Positions 43,211-51,212 of a DNA stretch of 64,000 nucleotides are shown in pieces. The DNA is from Haloarcula nitratireducens (GTDB taxonomy: Archaea; Halobacteriota; Halobacteria; Halobacteriales; Haloarculaceae). Numbering within the stretch: the first letter of the stretch is position 1; the number at the start of each line of letters is the position of its first letter. Made by a program: the position numbers and the translations under genes. Location of the stretch: positions 930,001-994,000 of the forward strand of contig NZ_RKLT01000001.1 in NCBI RefSeq assembly GCF_019599505.1, written 5' to 3'. The notes below the pieces were generated by a model, which saw nothing but the letters and a program-made list of their open reading frames with translations, was not told the origin of the DNA and made no database searches.

Positions 43211-44223
43211 GGGTGCCTCCGTACGAGTCCGAGCGTCGCGGCGACGAGTGCGACGAGCGCGGCGAGAGCGGTGAAGCCGGGACCGCTCCCACCGGCGGTC
43301 GACGTCGCCGCTCGCCCGTCCATTCCTCCGTCCTCGACGGTCTCCTCCGCGAAGTCGCCCGAGTCGAAGCCGACGTCGCGTCGCGTCTCGTTCGCCGTCA
43401 GCGTCTCCTCGGGGTCGAGGTTCGCGGGCGCGCTCTCCGTGGCGACGATGACGCCGTCGGACCGGAGGATACCGTCCAGCCAGTAGTTGTAGCCGTCGGG
43501 GACGGTCAGCGCGGTGCTGGCCGTCTGCGTCCGCCCGGGACGTATCTGACCGACCCGGAGCGCCGACTCGTCGGCGACGACGTTCGAATCGGCCTGTCTC
43601 GCGCGTACTCGGAGCGAGAGGCCGCCGGCTTGGTCGTCGCCGCTGTTGGTGAGATACGCCGTCACGTTCAGCGTCGTCTCATTGTCCGCCACGTCGACGA
43701 TGCGGTAGGAGATCGCCCGGAGCGGCGTGTTCGCGTTCTCGAACCGGTGAAACGCCACCGTCGAGCGGGCGTACGCCGGCGTCAGCGCGCCCACGTTGCG
43801 GACCGTCCGCCGCTGGACGGAGACGCGCCGGCCGTCTTCCGCCACCGTCGTCTCGATGCGGTAGTCGCCGTCGCGCTCGACCGTGAGGTTCCGGGTGAAC
43901 GAGACGTCCCGCTCGCCGGTCACGTCGCCGAGCGTCTGTCGTTCGGTCGTCGCCACCAGTCCGGTGTCGGCGTCGATCGCCCGCGTCACGACGGTGACGT
44001 TCTCGGCCGCCCCGCCGCGGTGTTCGAGGGTGGAAGTGAGCGAGAGCGTCACCGTCTCTCCCGTGACGTCGTGAGCGTCGACGTAGGAATCGCGGAGGTC
44101 GAGGTGGCTCGGACGGACGTCCTCGGTCGGCTCCGAGAGGACGCCGGGGACCGCCGTCGCGCTGGCGACCATCGTCAGCGTGAGGAGGGCGATGGCACCA
44201 GCCAGTAGTACATCACGTCGCAC
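43207..44223 (-). CDS. Secreted surface protein with PGF-CTERM-like anchor
   Basis: The 338-aa protein has a Sec signal (LLAGAIALLTLTMVASATAV), an extracellular region of about 270 residues rich in beta-strand and NxT/NxS glycosylation sequons, and a C-terminus GSGPGFTALAALVALVAATLG plus RR. That end matches the PGF-CTERM signal processed by archaeosortase A, which replaces the helix by a lipid anchor. The domain may be a repeated Ig-like fold; its function is not known. A minus-strand CATTTATC box (44246-44253) precedes the start at leaderless distance. Confidence 0.82.
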   Translation of the reverse strand: MRRDVLLAGAIALLTLTMVASATAVPGVLSEPTEDVRPSHLDLRDSYVDAHDVTGETVTLSLTSTLEHRGGAAENVTVVTRAIDADTGLVATTERQTLGDVTGERDVSFTRNLTVERDGDYRIETTVAEDGRRVSVQRRTVRNVGALTPAYARSTVAFHRFENANTPLRAISYRIVDVADNETTLNVTAYLTNSGDDQAGGLSLRVRARQADSNVVADESALRVGQIRPGRTQTASTALTVPDGYNYWLDGILRSDGVIVATESAPANLDPEETLTANETRRDVGFDSGDFAEETVEDGGMDGRAATSTAGGSGPGFTALAALVALVAATLGLVRRHP

Positions 44224-44245
44224 GACCGTGAGCGCGACACGCTCC

Positions 44246-44253
44246 GATAAATG
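44246..44253 (-). promoter_or_regulatory. TATA-like box of the PGF-CTERM protein gene
   Basis: Minus-strand CATTTATC lies 23-30 nt before the ATG at 44223. Confidence 0.5.
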
Positions 44254-44286
44254 TTTTGTGCACGAATTGAAGGGCGTTAATTGAAC

Positions 44287-45042
44287 TCAGTCGAACGCGC
44301 CGAGACTCGACTGGAGGTCTCGATCGGTGCCGCCGTCGGTGAGTTCGTAGCCGACGAGCTGTCGCAGGTCGACGGCGTAGGTGCTGCCGTTGTTGTCGAG
44401 GACAGCGACCCGACCCTTCGTTCCCCGGACGGTGCCGGTGGCGAGCGTCTCGGCCATCGGGCGCTTCGCCAGCGAGAGCCCGTAGTCGAACTCGTAGGTC
44501 GAGAGCGGGTCGTACTCGGCCAGCACCCTCTCCCAGAACGCCTCGTCTACCGACTCGTCGAACCCGGCTATCTTCGTCGGAACCCGGACTCGGTCGCCGA
44601 GGTCGCCGGCCATGTCGGCCTCGATCTGTCGGGCGATGCGGCCGTCCGCGACGGTTCGGAGGTGGGCCGCCCGATCCGCGCCCTGTTCGCGGAGGCGAGT
44701 CTCCAGTCGCCACGAGCGGGTGACGCCGACCTTGACGGTGTCGGGGGCGAAGACCGCCAGATAGACGGCGTGTTCCTCGTCACAGGCGTCGATGGGTTTG
44801 TTACACTCCCCGGTACAGCGCGCACAGGGCCACCTGCTCGTGTGTTCGGGGCAATAGGGGGAGGGCGAGTTCTCGCAGGCGTGATGGATCTCGCCGTCGG
44901 TCGCGCCGGCGCAGTGGCGCTCGCCCAGCGAGTAGGAGAGTTCGGTCCCCGGGTTCAGTCGTTCGAGGCTGACGCTCCCGCCCTCGGCCAGCAGGAGGCC
45001 AGCGTGGTCTTCGACGCGCGAGTGGTACCCGACGACCTGCAC
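44287..45042 (-). CDS. DUF2797 family protein
   Basis: A 251-aa protein with a Cys/His cluster in the first third (CENSPSPYCPEH, CARCTGECNKPIDACDEEH), probably binding zinc. A GIY-YIG-like stretch follows (AVYLAVFAPDTVKVGVTRSW, then RLREQGADRA), a recognised similarity of DUF2797. Function unknown. The chosen start is GTG 45042 (VQVVGYHSR), where the conserved part begins; a GTG at 45108 would add 22 basic residues that look non-conserved. It diverges from the PEBP gene. Confidence 0.77.
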   Translation of the reverse strand: MQVVGYHSRVEDHAGLLLAEGGSVSLERLNPGTELSYSLGERHCAGATDGEIHHACENSPSPYCPEHTSRWPCARCTGECNKPIDACDEEHAVYLAVFAPDTVKVGVTRSWRLETRLREQGADRAAHLRTVADGRIARQIEADMAGDLGDRVRVPTKIAGFDESVDEAFWERVLAEYDPLSTYEFDYGLSLAKRPMAETLATGTVRGTKGRVAVLDNNGSTYAVDLRQLVGYELTDGGTDRDLQSSLGAFD

Positions 45043-45117
45043 GCCTTTCGGTTGGCGACCGACGGGCAAATGGCTACCGGGACGACGCTTTTGCACTTTG
45101 GGAATCACTGTCTAGGT

Positions 45118-45573
45118 ATGGCGGATTTCGAACTCACCAGTCAGGCGTTCGACGACGGAGCGCGCATTCCCGAGGAACACGGCTACGCGGCCGGAAACGT
45201 CAGCCCGCCGTTGCGGATACAGAACGCCCCGGCGACGGCCGAGTCGCTCGTCTTAATCGTCGACGACCCCGACGCGAAGCAACCCGCGGGGAAAGTGTGG
45301 GACCACTGGCTCGTCTGGAACATCCCGGCGGGCACGCGCGAGATCGCGGCGGGCAGGACGCCCGACGGGGCGACCGAGGGACAGAACGACTACGGCGAAG
45401 TCGGCTGGGGCGGGCCGAACCCCCCCGACCGCGAGCACACCTATCGCTTCCTCCTGTACGCGCTCGATACCACGGTCGCGCTCCCGCGGGGGGCGAGTAA
45501 GGACCAGCTGTACGACGCCGCCGAGGGGCACGTCGTCGGCAAGGCGGAGCTGACCGGGACGTTCTCTCCGTGA
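45118..45573 (+). CDS. YbhB/YbcL-type phosphatidylethanolamine-binding protein (PEBP/RKIP family)
   Basis: A 151-aa protein with the PEBP pattern: YAAGNVSPPLRIQNAP, LVLIVDDPDAKQPAGKVWDHWLVWNIP, GEVGWGGPNPPDREHTYRFLLYALD. The DPD and GxxPP segments with the His (EHTYRF) form the anion-binding pocket of the family. There is no signal peptide, so it is cytoplasmic. The family's role in prokaryotes is not established. It has a free-standing promoter region shared with the divergent DUF2797 gene. Confidence 0.92.
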   Translation: MADFELTSQAFDDGARIPEEHGYAAGNVSPPLRIQNAPATAESLVLIVDDPDAKQPAGKVWDHWLVWNIPAGTREIAAGRTPDGATEGQNDYGEVGWGGPNPPDREHTYRFLLYALDTTVALPRGASKDQLYDAAEGHVVGKAELTGTFSP

Positions 45574-45592
45574 GCCGGGCGAATCCCCCCGC

Positions 45593-46519
45593 TCAGAGTT
45601 CGTCCAACAGTTCCCGCACAGACTGGCGAACCGCGTCGTCGCTCGACTGGTCGGGTTCCCAGCCCAGCGCCGCCAGCTTGTCCACGGAGAGGCGCATCCG
45701 CGGCACGTCGCCGGTCCAGCCGCGGTCGCCGCCGGTGTACTCGTACTCGGGGTCGATTCCCATCTCGTCGGCGACGATGTCGGCGATGCGGTCGACGGAG
45801 GTGGTCGTGCGCGTGCCGAGGTTGAACACGTTGTGGTCGGCGTCGGCGTGGGAGACGGCGTACGCCATCGCCTCGACGCATTCGGTGACGTGCATGTAGG
45901 ACTTCTGCTGGCGGCCGTCGCCGAGAATCGTGAGCGAGTCGGGGTTCTCGCGCAGCTTCTCGACGAAGTCCGGAATCACCGCTCCGCGCAGTCGCGGCCC
46001 GACGATGTTGGCGAAGCGGAACACCCACGACTGGAGGCCGTGGCTGTGGGCGTACGTCGAGATCAGGGACTCTTCGGCGAGTTTCGTCGCCCCGTAGACG
46101 CTGATGGGTTCAAGCGGCGCGTAATCCTCGGGCGTCGGCCGCGGGGCTTCGCCGTACACCGTCGAAGACGACGTAAACGCGAGGTTATCGACGCCCGCCT
46201 CGTCCATCCGTTCGAGGAGGTTGTACGTGATCGTGCTGTTGTCCTCGAACTGCCGCCGCGGCGCGTCGGTGTCGACGAGCTTCGAGGCCGCGAGGTGGAC
46301 GACGAGGTCCGTCTCGGGAGTGACCGCATCCTCGACGACGGCGGGGTCGGTGAGGTCGCCCTCGACGACAGACGCCTCGTCGTGGACCCACTCGCTGTGA
46401 CCGTTCGACCCGTCGTCGGCGACGACGACGTCGTTGTCGCCGACGAGCCGCTCCACGAGGTGACTGCCGATGAAGCCGGCACCGCCCGTGACGACGATTC
46501 GCTTCCCTTCGAGTTCCAT
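45593..46519 (-). CDS. NAD-dependent sugar-nucleotide epimerase/dehydratase (GalE-like)
   Basis: A 308-aa short-chain dehydrogenase of the extended class. NAD-binding motif VVTGGAGFIGSHLVERL at the N-terminus, catalytic SSSTVYG and YGATK (Tyr-x3-Lys), and substrate region FRFANIVGPRLRGAVIPDF. These fit UDP-glucose 4-epimerase or a related sugar-nucleotide enzyme for surface glycosylation. The frame is open to 46849 but MELEGKRIVVTGGAG at 46519 is the true N-terminus. No glycosyltransferase is adjacent, so the sugar is unknown. Confidence 0.9.
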   Translation of the reverse strand: MELEGKRIVVTGGAGFIGSHLVERLVGDNDVVVADDGSNGHSEWVHDEASVVEGDLTDPAVVEDAVTPETDLVVHLAASKLVDTDAPRRQFEDNSTITYNLLERMDEAGVDNLAFTSSSTVYGEAPRPTPEDYAPLEPISVYGATKLAEESLISTYAHSHGLQSWVFRFANIVGPRLRGAVIPDFVEKLRENPDSLTILGDGRQQKSYMHVTECVEAMAYAVSHADADHNVFNLGTRTTTSVDRIADIVADEMGIDPEYEYTGGDRGWTGDVPRMRLSVDKLAALGWEPDQSSDDAVRQSVRELLDEL

Positions 46520-46604
46520 ACGCGCACTGTCGCGGGACCGCCAAATAGCGTTCCGGTACGGGAATGCCAACGTCGTTTTATAGCTCGCGTCGTGAAAGGA
46601 GGGT

Positions 46605-47324
46605 ATGACGCGCCTCAGTCGCCGCGCATTCCTCGCAAGCAGCGTCGCCCTCGCGGGAGGTCTCACGGGCTGCTCCGGACTCGGCTCGACCGGTCCGACC
46701 GGCGAGGGGAGTGCCGACGGCAGCGACGGGAGCTCCGGCGGAACGAACTCGAACGGCGGAACCGGCTCGACCGACGGGACTGGAACGGCCACCGGCGACC
46801 TCCTCCCCGCGCCGGTCGCAGGCGACCCGGACGCCGACGTGACCGTCACGGCCTGGGAGGACTACGCCTGCCCGCACTGCCGGACGTACTCGACGGCGGT
46901 GTACCCGAAGGTGAAGTCCGACTACATCAGCAACGGATCGATCCGCTACGAGTTCCACGACTTCCCGGTGATGGACAGTCAGGTGACGTGGCAGGCCGCC
47001 AACGCCGCGCGCGCGGTGCAGGTGGAAGCCGGCGACGAGGCGTACTTCACCTACTCGAAGCGCCTCTACGAGAACCAGCGTCGCCTCGGCCCGGACGTCT
47101 ACGCCGAACTCACCGACGGTCTCGACGCGGGCGGCGACGTCGTCAGACAGGCCGCGACGAACCGGACGTACGACCCAACGATCAAGGCCGACCGACAGGC
47201 GGCCATCGACAAGGGACTCCGCGGGACGCCGGCGGTGATCGTCGACGGGAACCAGGTCCAGTGGGAGAACGAAATCGCCTACGCGCCGGTCCGCGACGCC
47301 ATCGAGAGCGCGCTGAACGGATGA
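46605..47324 (+). CDS. Tat-exported DsbA-like thioredoxin-fold lipoprotein
   Basis: A 239-aa protein with a twin-arginine signal (LSRRAFLASS), a lipobox LTGC (Cys23), a Gly/Ser/Thr/Asp linker (about residues 24-65), and a DsbA-like thioredoxin fold. The redox motif is CPHC in WEDYACPHCRTYS; the cis-Pro is in GTPAVIVDG. It should act as an extracellular thiol oxidase or isomerase. Its stop overlaps the trm56 start by four bases, although the functions seem unrelated. Confidence 0.9.
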   Translation: MTRLSRRAFLASSVALAGGLTGCSGLGSTGPTGEGSADGSDGSSGGTNSNGGTGSTDGTGTATGDLLPAPVAGDPDADVTVTAWEDYACPHCRTYSTAVYPKVKSDYISNGSIRYEFHDFPVMDSQVTWQAANAARAVQVEAGDEAYFTYSKRLYENQRRLGPDVYAELTDGLDAGGDVVRQAATNRTYDPTIKADRQAAIDKGLRGTPAVIVDGNQVQWENEIAYAPVRDAIESALNG

Positions 47325-47869
47325 AGGACGACCACGACGTGACGGTCCTCCGTCTCGGCCATCGCCCCGGCCGGGACGAGCGCATGACCACCCACGTCGG
47401 CCTCACCGCGAGAGCCCTCGGTGCGGACCGGGTCGTGATGGCCGGGTCCGCCCGAGATCGGACAGATACCATCGTCGACATCACCGAGCGCTTCGGCGGT
47501 CCGATGGCCGTCGAGACGACCGAGGAACCGAAGGGGTTCATCCGGAACTTCGAGGGGACGGTCGTCCACCTGACGATGTACGGCGAGCCGATTCAGGACG
47601 TGGAGGCCGACGTGCGCGAAGCGCACGCCGAGGGCCCTCTCCTGCTCGTCGTCGGCGCGGAGAAGGTCCCCTTCGAGGTGTACGAACGCGCCGACTTCAA
47701 CGTCGGCGTGACGAACCAGCCGCACTCCGAAGTGGCGTCGCTGGCCGTCTTCCTCGACCGACTGTTCGAGGGTCGGGAACTCGACCGCGAGTGGGAGGAC
47801 CCCGACCGCGTCGTCGTACCGATGGAGACCGGCAAGCGAGTCGTCGACCCCGACGAGCGAGCGGAGTAG
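47321..47869 (+). CDS. trm56: tRNA (cytidine(56)-2'-O)-methyltransferase Trm56
   Basis: A 182-aa SPOUT-fold methyltransferase that 2'-O-methylates C56 in the T-loop of archaeal tRNAs. Diagnostic segments are VTVLRLGHRPGRDERMTTHV, GFIRNFEGTVVHLTMYGEP, LLLVVGAEKVPFEVYE and ADFNVGVTNQPHSEVASLAV, the last forming the SAM-binding knot. It overlaps the upstream DsbA-like gene by four bases and precedes tfe by 85 nt. Confidence 0.95.
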   Translation: MKDDHDVTVLRLGHRPGRDERMTTHVGLTARALGADRVVMAGSARDRTDTIVDITERFGGPMAVETTEEPKGFIRNFEGTVVHLTMYGEPIQDVEADVREAHAEGPLLLVVGAEKVPFEVYERADFNVGVTNQPHSEVASLAVFLDRLFEGRELDREWEDPDRVVVPMETGKRVVDPDERAE

Positions 47870-47923
47870 TCTCCGGGAGGCGCTTCGACGGCTGTTTCCC
47901 GAGCATCGGCCGGGTCCGGTGGG

Positions 47924-47929
47924 TTTAAA
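47924..47929 (+). promoter_or_regulatory. TATA box of tfe
   Basis: TTTAAA (in GGGTTTAAACG) lies 26-31 nt before the tfe ATG, giving a leaderless transcript. It means tfe need not depend on read-through from trm56. Confidence 0.55.
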
Positions 47930-47954
47930 CGCTTCACGGCCCGAACCTCAGCCA

Positions 47955-48485
47955 ATGGCTTTTGAGGAACTCCTGGAGGACCCGGTCATACAGAAATACC
48001 TCCACGAGCTGGTCGGACCGAAAGGGATGCCGGTCGCCGCCGCGCCGCCGGACGGCGAAGTGACCGACGAGGAACTGGCCGAGGAGCTCGGACTCGAACT
48101 CAACGACGTGCGCCGCGCGCTCTTCATTCTCTACGAGAACGATCTGGCGTCGTACCGCCGGCTCAGAGACGAGGACTCGGGGTGGCTCACCTACCTCTGG
48201 ACGTTCGAGTACGAGAATATCCCCGAGCAACTCGAAGAGGAGCTGTACCGCTTACTCGACGGGCTCGAAGAGCGCCGCGAGTACGAGCGCGATAACGAGT
48301 TCTACCTCTGTGAGAACTGCGGCATCCGCTTCGAGTTCGGCGAGGCCATGGAGTTCGGCTTCGAGTGTCCCCAGTGTGGCAACCAGGTCGAGACGATGGA
48401 GAACACCCGTCTCGTCACCGCCATGGAGGACCGCATCGAGGAGCTCCGCGACGAACTGAACGTAGACATGGACGCACAGGCCTAA
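47955..48485 (+). CDS. tfe: Transcription initiation factor TFE (TFIIE alpha)
   Basis: A 176-aa general factor that helps open the promoter with TBP, TFB and RNA polymerase. The N-terminal extended winged helix (about residues 1-95) is VTDEELAEELGLELNDVRRALFILYENDL. A linker and a zinc ribbon with CENCGIRF and CPQCG (about 128-150) follow, then a C-terminal helix. The start at 47955 follows a TTTAAA box at leaderless distance; the open frame from 47919 would cross that box region. Its stop codon shares one base with the next gene's ATG. Confidence 0.96.
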   Translation: MAFEELLEDPVIQKYLHELVGPKGMPVAAAPPDGEVTDEELAEELGLELNDVRRALFILYENDLASYRRLRDEDSGWLTYLWTFEYENIPEQLEEELYRLLDGLEERREYERDNEFYLCENCGIRFEFGEAMEFGFECPQCGNQVETMENTRLVTAMEDRIEELRDELNVDMDAQA

Positions 48486-49156
48486 TGGTCGTCCTCGGCA
48501 CCAAAGTGTACGTCACGGGCGACGCCCGCGATCGTTCGCTGGACGGGCTGCGGTCGCTGGTCGCGAACGAACTCGGCGATCTCGACGTGGAGTTCGACGT
48601 CGGCCACCGGAAGGACGACTTCCCGACGGTCACTATCGACGGTCCCGACGCCACCGTCGCCCGGAACCTGCTCCGCGAGGAGTTCGGCGAGGTCGTCACC
48701 ACCCACGAGGCCGGCGAGACGTACGTCGGCACGCTCGACTCGTGGGACGACGACGGGTTCGTCTTGGACGTCGGGTTCGGCCAGACGGTTCGGATCCCCG
48801 CCGAGAACCTGGACCTCGGGCAGGGCTCGCCCGAACAGATCCGCAAGCGGTTCGGACTGGTCCAGCACATCCCGCTTCGGTTCGTCGCCGGCGACGACCC
48901 GCGACTCGCCGACGAGGAGGTCGACCGCCTCTACGACTGGACCCGTGGCAACGCCCGCGTCAACGCCAACAGCGTCACCCGCTCGGAGGCCCGCGCGACC
49001 GTCAACCGGGCCGGGCACGCACAGGACATCGTCACCGTCGAGCGCATCGGTCTCCTCGAACAGAGCATCGTCTGCAACCCCGATACCGACGCGCCGGGTC
49101 TCCTGTCGGACATCGGCCGCTTCATGCCCTCGGAACTGCTCGCCGTCGTCCCCTGA
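48485..49156 (+). CDS. DUF2110 family protein
   Basis: A 223-aa archaeal protein of unknown function, usually encoded next to tfe as here (one-base overlap, 48485). The middle ETYVGTLDSWDDDGFVLDVGFGQTVRIP looks like an OB/S1-type beta barrel, and a C-terminal ACT-like end (TVERIGLLEQSIVCNPDTDAPG) follows. This suggests RNA or protein binding in transcription or translation; that is inferred from context and fold hints. Confidence 0.87.
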   Translation: MVVLGTKVYVTGDARDRSLDGLRSLVANELGDLDVEFDVGHRKDDFPTVTIDGPDATVARNLLREEFGEVVTTHEAGETYVGTLDSWDDDGFVLDVGFGQTVRIPAENLDLGQGSPEQIRKRFGLVQHIPLRFVAGDDPRLADEEVDRLYDWTRGNARVNANSVTRSEARATVNRAGHAQDIVTVERIGLLEQSIVCNPDTDAPGLLSDIGRFMPSELLAVVP

Positions 49157-49159
49157 TAC

Positions 49160-49957
49160 ATGCACCGTCGCTACCTCGCTCTCGTCGCCGTCCTGGCGCT
49201 CGTCGGACTCTCCGGCTGTGCCGGGCTGTTCGGCTCGAACCAGGTCTCGTCGGACCAGCTGAACCAGAACGCCAGCTACGACTGGGACGCGCGGGCCGAC
49301 GTGAGCGTCACCCTGAACAAATCGTCGTACGAGGCGGTCTACGCCGTCCGGAACAACGAGACTCTCGCGGTGTACGACCGCGACGGCCTCGGCAGGGAAC
49401 AGAGCGTCCCCATCAGCGCGCTCAAGTTCCGCTACGAGAACGGCACCGTCGTCACGCCGGCGAACTCCTCGATGAACGCGACGCAGAGCCGGAGCCAGAC
49501 GACCATCAACTTCCCGGGAGAGGGTAACGTCACCGGACAGATCGCCTACACCGCCCCCCGTAGCGGGAAGGCCTACGGGACGCCCACTCATCTCCAGGGG
49601 GCCACCTACTCGGTGACGCTGCCGCCGAACGGTCGCGTCGGCGTCCCGCTGCTCTCGCAGGTGAACCCCGGCGGCTACGAGACGAGCGTCGACGAGGCCA
49701 CCGACCGCATGACGGTCAGCTGGCCCGACGGCGTCTCGGCCCAGCAGCTGCGGGTCCGCTACTACCTCCAGCGTGACCTCTACATCTTCGGCGGCCTGTT
49801 CGTCGTCGCCGTCGTCCTCGGCAGCATCGGCACGCTGTACTACTACCGGCAGGTCCAGTCGGCAAGACGCCGCCGGAAGGAAGCCGGCATCGACTTAGAG
49901 GAGGAGGAGACCGACGACGACATCGGCGACGACGGCCCGCCGCCGGGCATGCGCTAG
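49160..49957 (+). CDS. Membrane lipoprotein (DUF5803-like) of unknown function
   Basis: A 265-aa protein with a signal and lipobox (LVGLSGCAGLFG, Cys20), an external beta-rich domain of about 180 residues with NxS/NxT sequons, then a transmembrane helix (IFGGLFVVAVVLGSIGTLYYY, about 215-235). A basic-then-acidic cytoplasmic tail (RRRRKEAGIDLEEEETDDD) ends the protein. The combination of lipid anchor and C-terminal helix is unusual and would clamp the domain to the membrane at both ends. It follows DUF2110 by three bases and is likely the last gene of the tfe unit. Confidence 0.77.
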   Translation: MHRRYLALVAVLALVGLSGCAGLFGSNQVSSDQLNQNASYDWDARADVSVTLNKSSYEAVYAVRNNETLAVYDRDGLGREQSVPISALKFRYENGTVVTPANSSMNATQSRSQTTINFPGEGNVTGQIAYTAPRSGKAYGTPTHLQGATYSVTLPPNGRVGVPLLSQVNPGGYETSVDEATDRMTVSWPDGVSAQQLRVRYYLQRDLYIFGGLFVVAVVLGSIGTLYYYRQVQSARRRRKEAGIDLEEEETDDDIGDDGPPPGMR

Positions 49958-50317
49958 CCGTCGTATCGGCGTTTAGGTTAACACGTTCCGCTGCAACCGC
50001 GAACAGCCGGAAAGCCCCGAAAGACGCGGAGCGTCTTCCGACCCTCGCGGAATCGCAGAGTCCGCTCAGTCCCGCTACGTCGGCTGCTCGGCCAACTATG
50101 GGGTGGGACTGGAAGGGGCGATACGCTCGACGCTGGCGCGGACCGACAAGCACCGAAGCCGAGCGTCAGCGAGGCGAAGCGCGCAGCGGCCGCACCGAGT
50201 CGAGCGCGTCGCGGCTTTCTGGGTGTTCGAGTCACTGTTTCCGGGGAACATCTCTCAGATAAAATAGATTCGGACGGTGACCGACAGTATTTGTGTCGGC
50301 GCGCCCTACCCCGGCGT
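49958..50317. other. Non-coding gap with candidate structured element
   Basis: No credible open frame lies in these 360 bases. A 7-bp hairpin AAGACGC-GGA-GCGTCTT is at 50021-50037. From 50086 to about 50166 there is a G-rich core (GGGGTGGGACTGGAAGGGG) flanked by GCTCGGC (50086-50092) and its complement GCCGAGC (50158-50164), with an alternative pairing of ACGCTCG (50123-50129) and CGAGCGT (50160-50166). Two mutually exclusive pairings would suit a small RNA. The last 60 bases, AT-richer (GATAAAATAGATTC at about 50256-50270), probably hold the cinA promoter. Confidence 0.45.
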
Positions 50318-51013
50318 ATGCGCGTCGCGGTGGTCACGGTCGGGGACGAACTGCTCGCCGGAGAGACGGTCAACACGAACGCCGCGTGGCTGGGCCGGCA
50401 GTTAGCCGAGCGGGGCGTCACCGTCGAGCGAACGACCGTCGTCCCCGACCGGACCGCGGACATCGCCCGGGTCGTCAACGAGTACCACGCCGACTACGAC
50501 GCGGTCCTCGTCACCGGCGGCCTCGGCCCGACCCACGACGACGTGACCATCGAGGGCGTCGCGGCGGCGTTCGGCCGGGAGGTCGTCGAGAGCGAGGAGG
50601 CGCTCTCGTGGCTGGCGGAGAACGGCGGCTACACGCGCGAGGACCTGGCCGACGGGACCGGCGAGGTGCCCGAGGGCAGTCGCGTCCTGCCGAATCACGA
50701 CGGCGTCGCGCCGGGCTGTGTCGTCGAGAACTGCTACGTCTTACCGGGCGTCCCCTCGGAGATGAAGCGGATGTTCGAGGAGGTCGCCGACGAGTTCAGC
50801 GGCCAGCAGCGGTACGTCCGCACCGTCGACGCCGCCGAACCCGAGAGCGCGCTGCTCTCTCGAATCGACGAGGTGCGGGGGAAGTTCGCCGTCAAGGTCG
50901 GGAGCTACCCCGGCGAGTACGTGACGGTTCGCTTCGAGGGGACCGACGAGTCGGTCGTCGAAGACGCGGCCGCGTGGCTGGGTGAGCGAGTCGAACAGCC
51001 CGAGAGCGAGTGA
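50318..51013 (+). CDS. CinA/MoaB-type molybdopterin-binding domain protein
   Basis: A 231-aa protein starting MRVAVVTVGDELLAGETVNTN, with VLVTGGLGPTHDDVTIEGVA, the hallmark of the MoCF/CinA N-terminal domain. It contains only this domain and a small C-terminal extension, without the PncC nicotinamide-nucleotide amidase of bacterial CinA. The domain in CinA is a nucleotide (ADP-ribose) pyrophosphatase, so a NAD-cleanup role is possible; the NAD kinase-like gene nearby fits. The ATG at 50318 is the family start. No competence genes are present. Confidence 0.88.
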   Translation: MRVAVVTVGDELLAGETVNTNAAWLGRQLAERGVTVERTTVVPDRTADIARVVNEYHADYDAVLVTGGLGPTHDDVTIEGVAAAFGREVVESEEALSWLAENGGYTREDLADGTGEVPEGSRVLPNHDGVAPGCVVENCYVLPGVPSEMKRMFEEVADEFSGQQRYVRTVDAAEPESALLSRIDEVRGKFAVKVGSYPGEYVTVRFEGTDESVVEDAAAWLGERVEQPESE

Positions 51014-51017
51014 GTTT

Positions 51018-51134
51018 TCACCGGACGAGGTAGCGGTACCAGGCGGCGGTGAGGAGCAGCCCGCCGATGGTCAGCACCGCGCCGGCGGCGCTGATGACGC
51101 CGGTCTGAACGCCCGTTTGCAGGAGTGAGATCAT
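51018..51134 (-). CDS. 38-residue single-helix membrane peptide
   Basis: The minus strand reads an ATG-to-TGA frame of 38 codons: MISLLQTGVQTG, then a hydrophobic helix (VISAAGAVLTIGGLLLTAAW) and YRYLVR. One clear transmembrane segment with a positively charged end fits a small membrane protein. It fills the gap between the cinA-type gene and the NAD kinase-like gene and would otherwise be left unannotated. No homology is claimed. Confidence 0.6.
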   Translation of the reverse strand: MISLLQTGVQTGVISAAGAVLTIGGLLLTAAWYRYLVR

Positions 51135-51212
51135 ATCCGTGCCTTCTGCGGGCGGTGGCTTGAAAGGCACGTTCCCGGGCGTCTTTTGCCGCCGGGTGTC
51201 GTAGGCCCGCCA

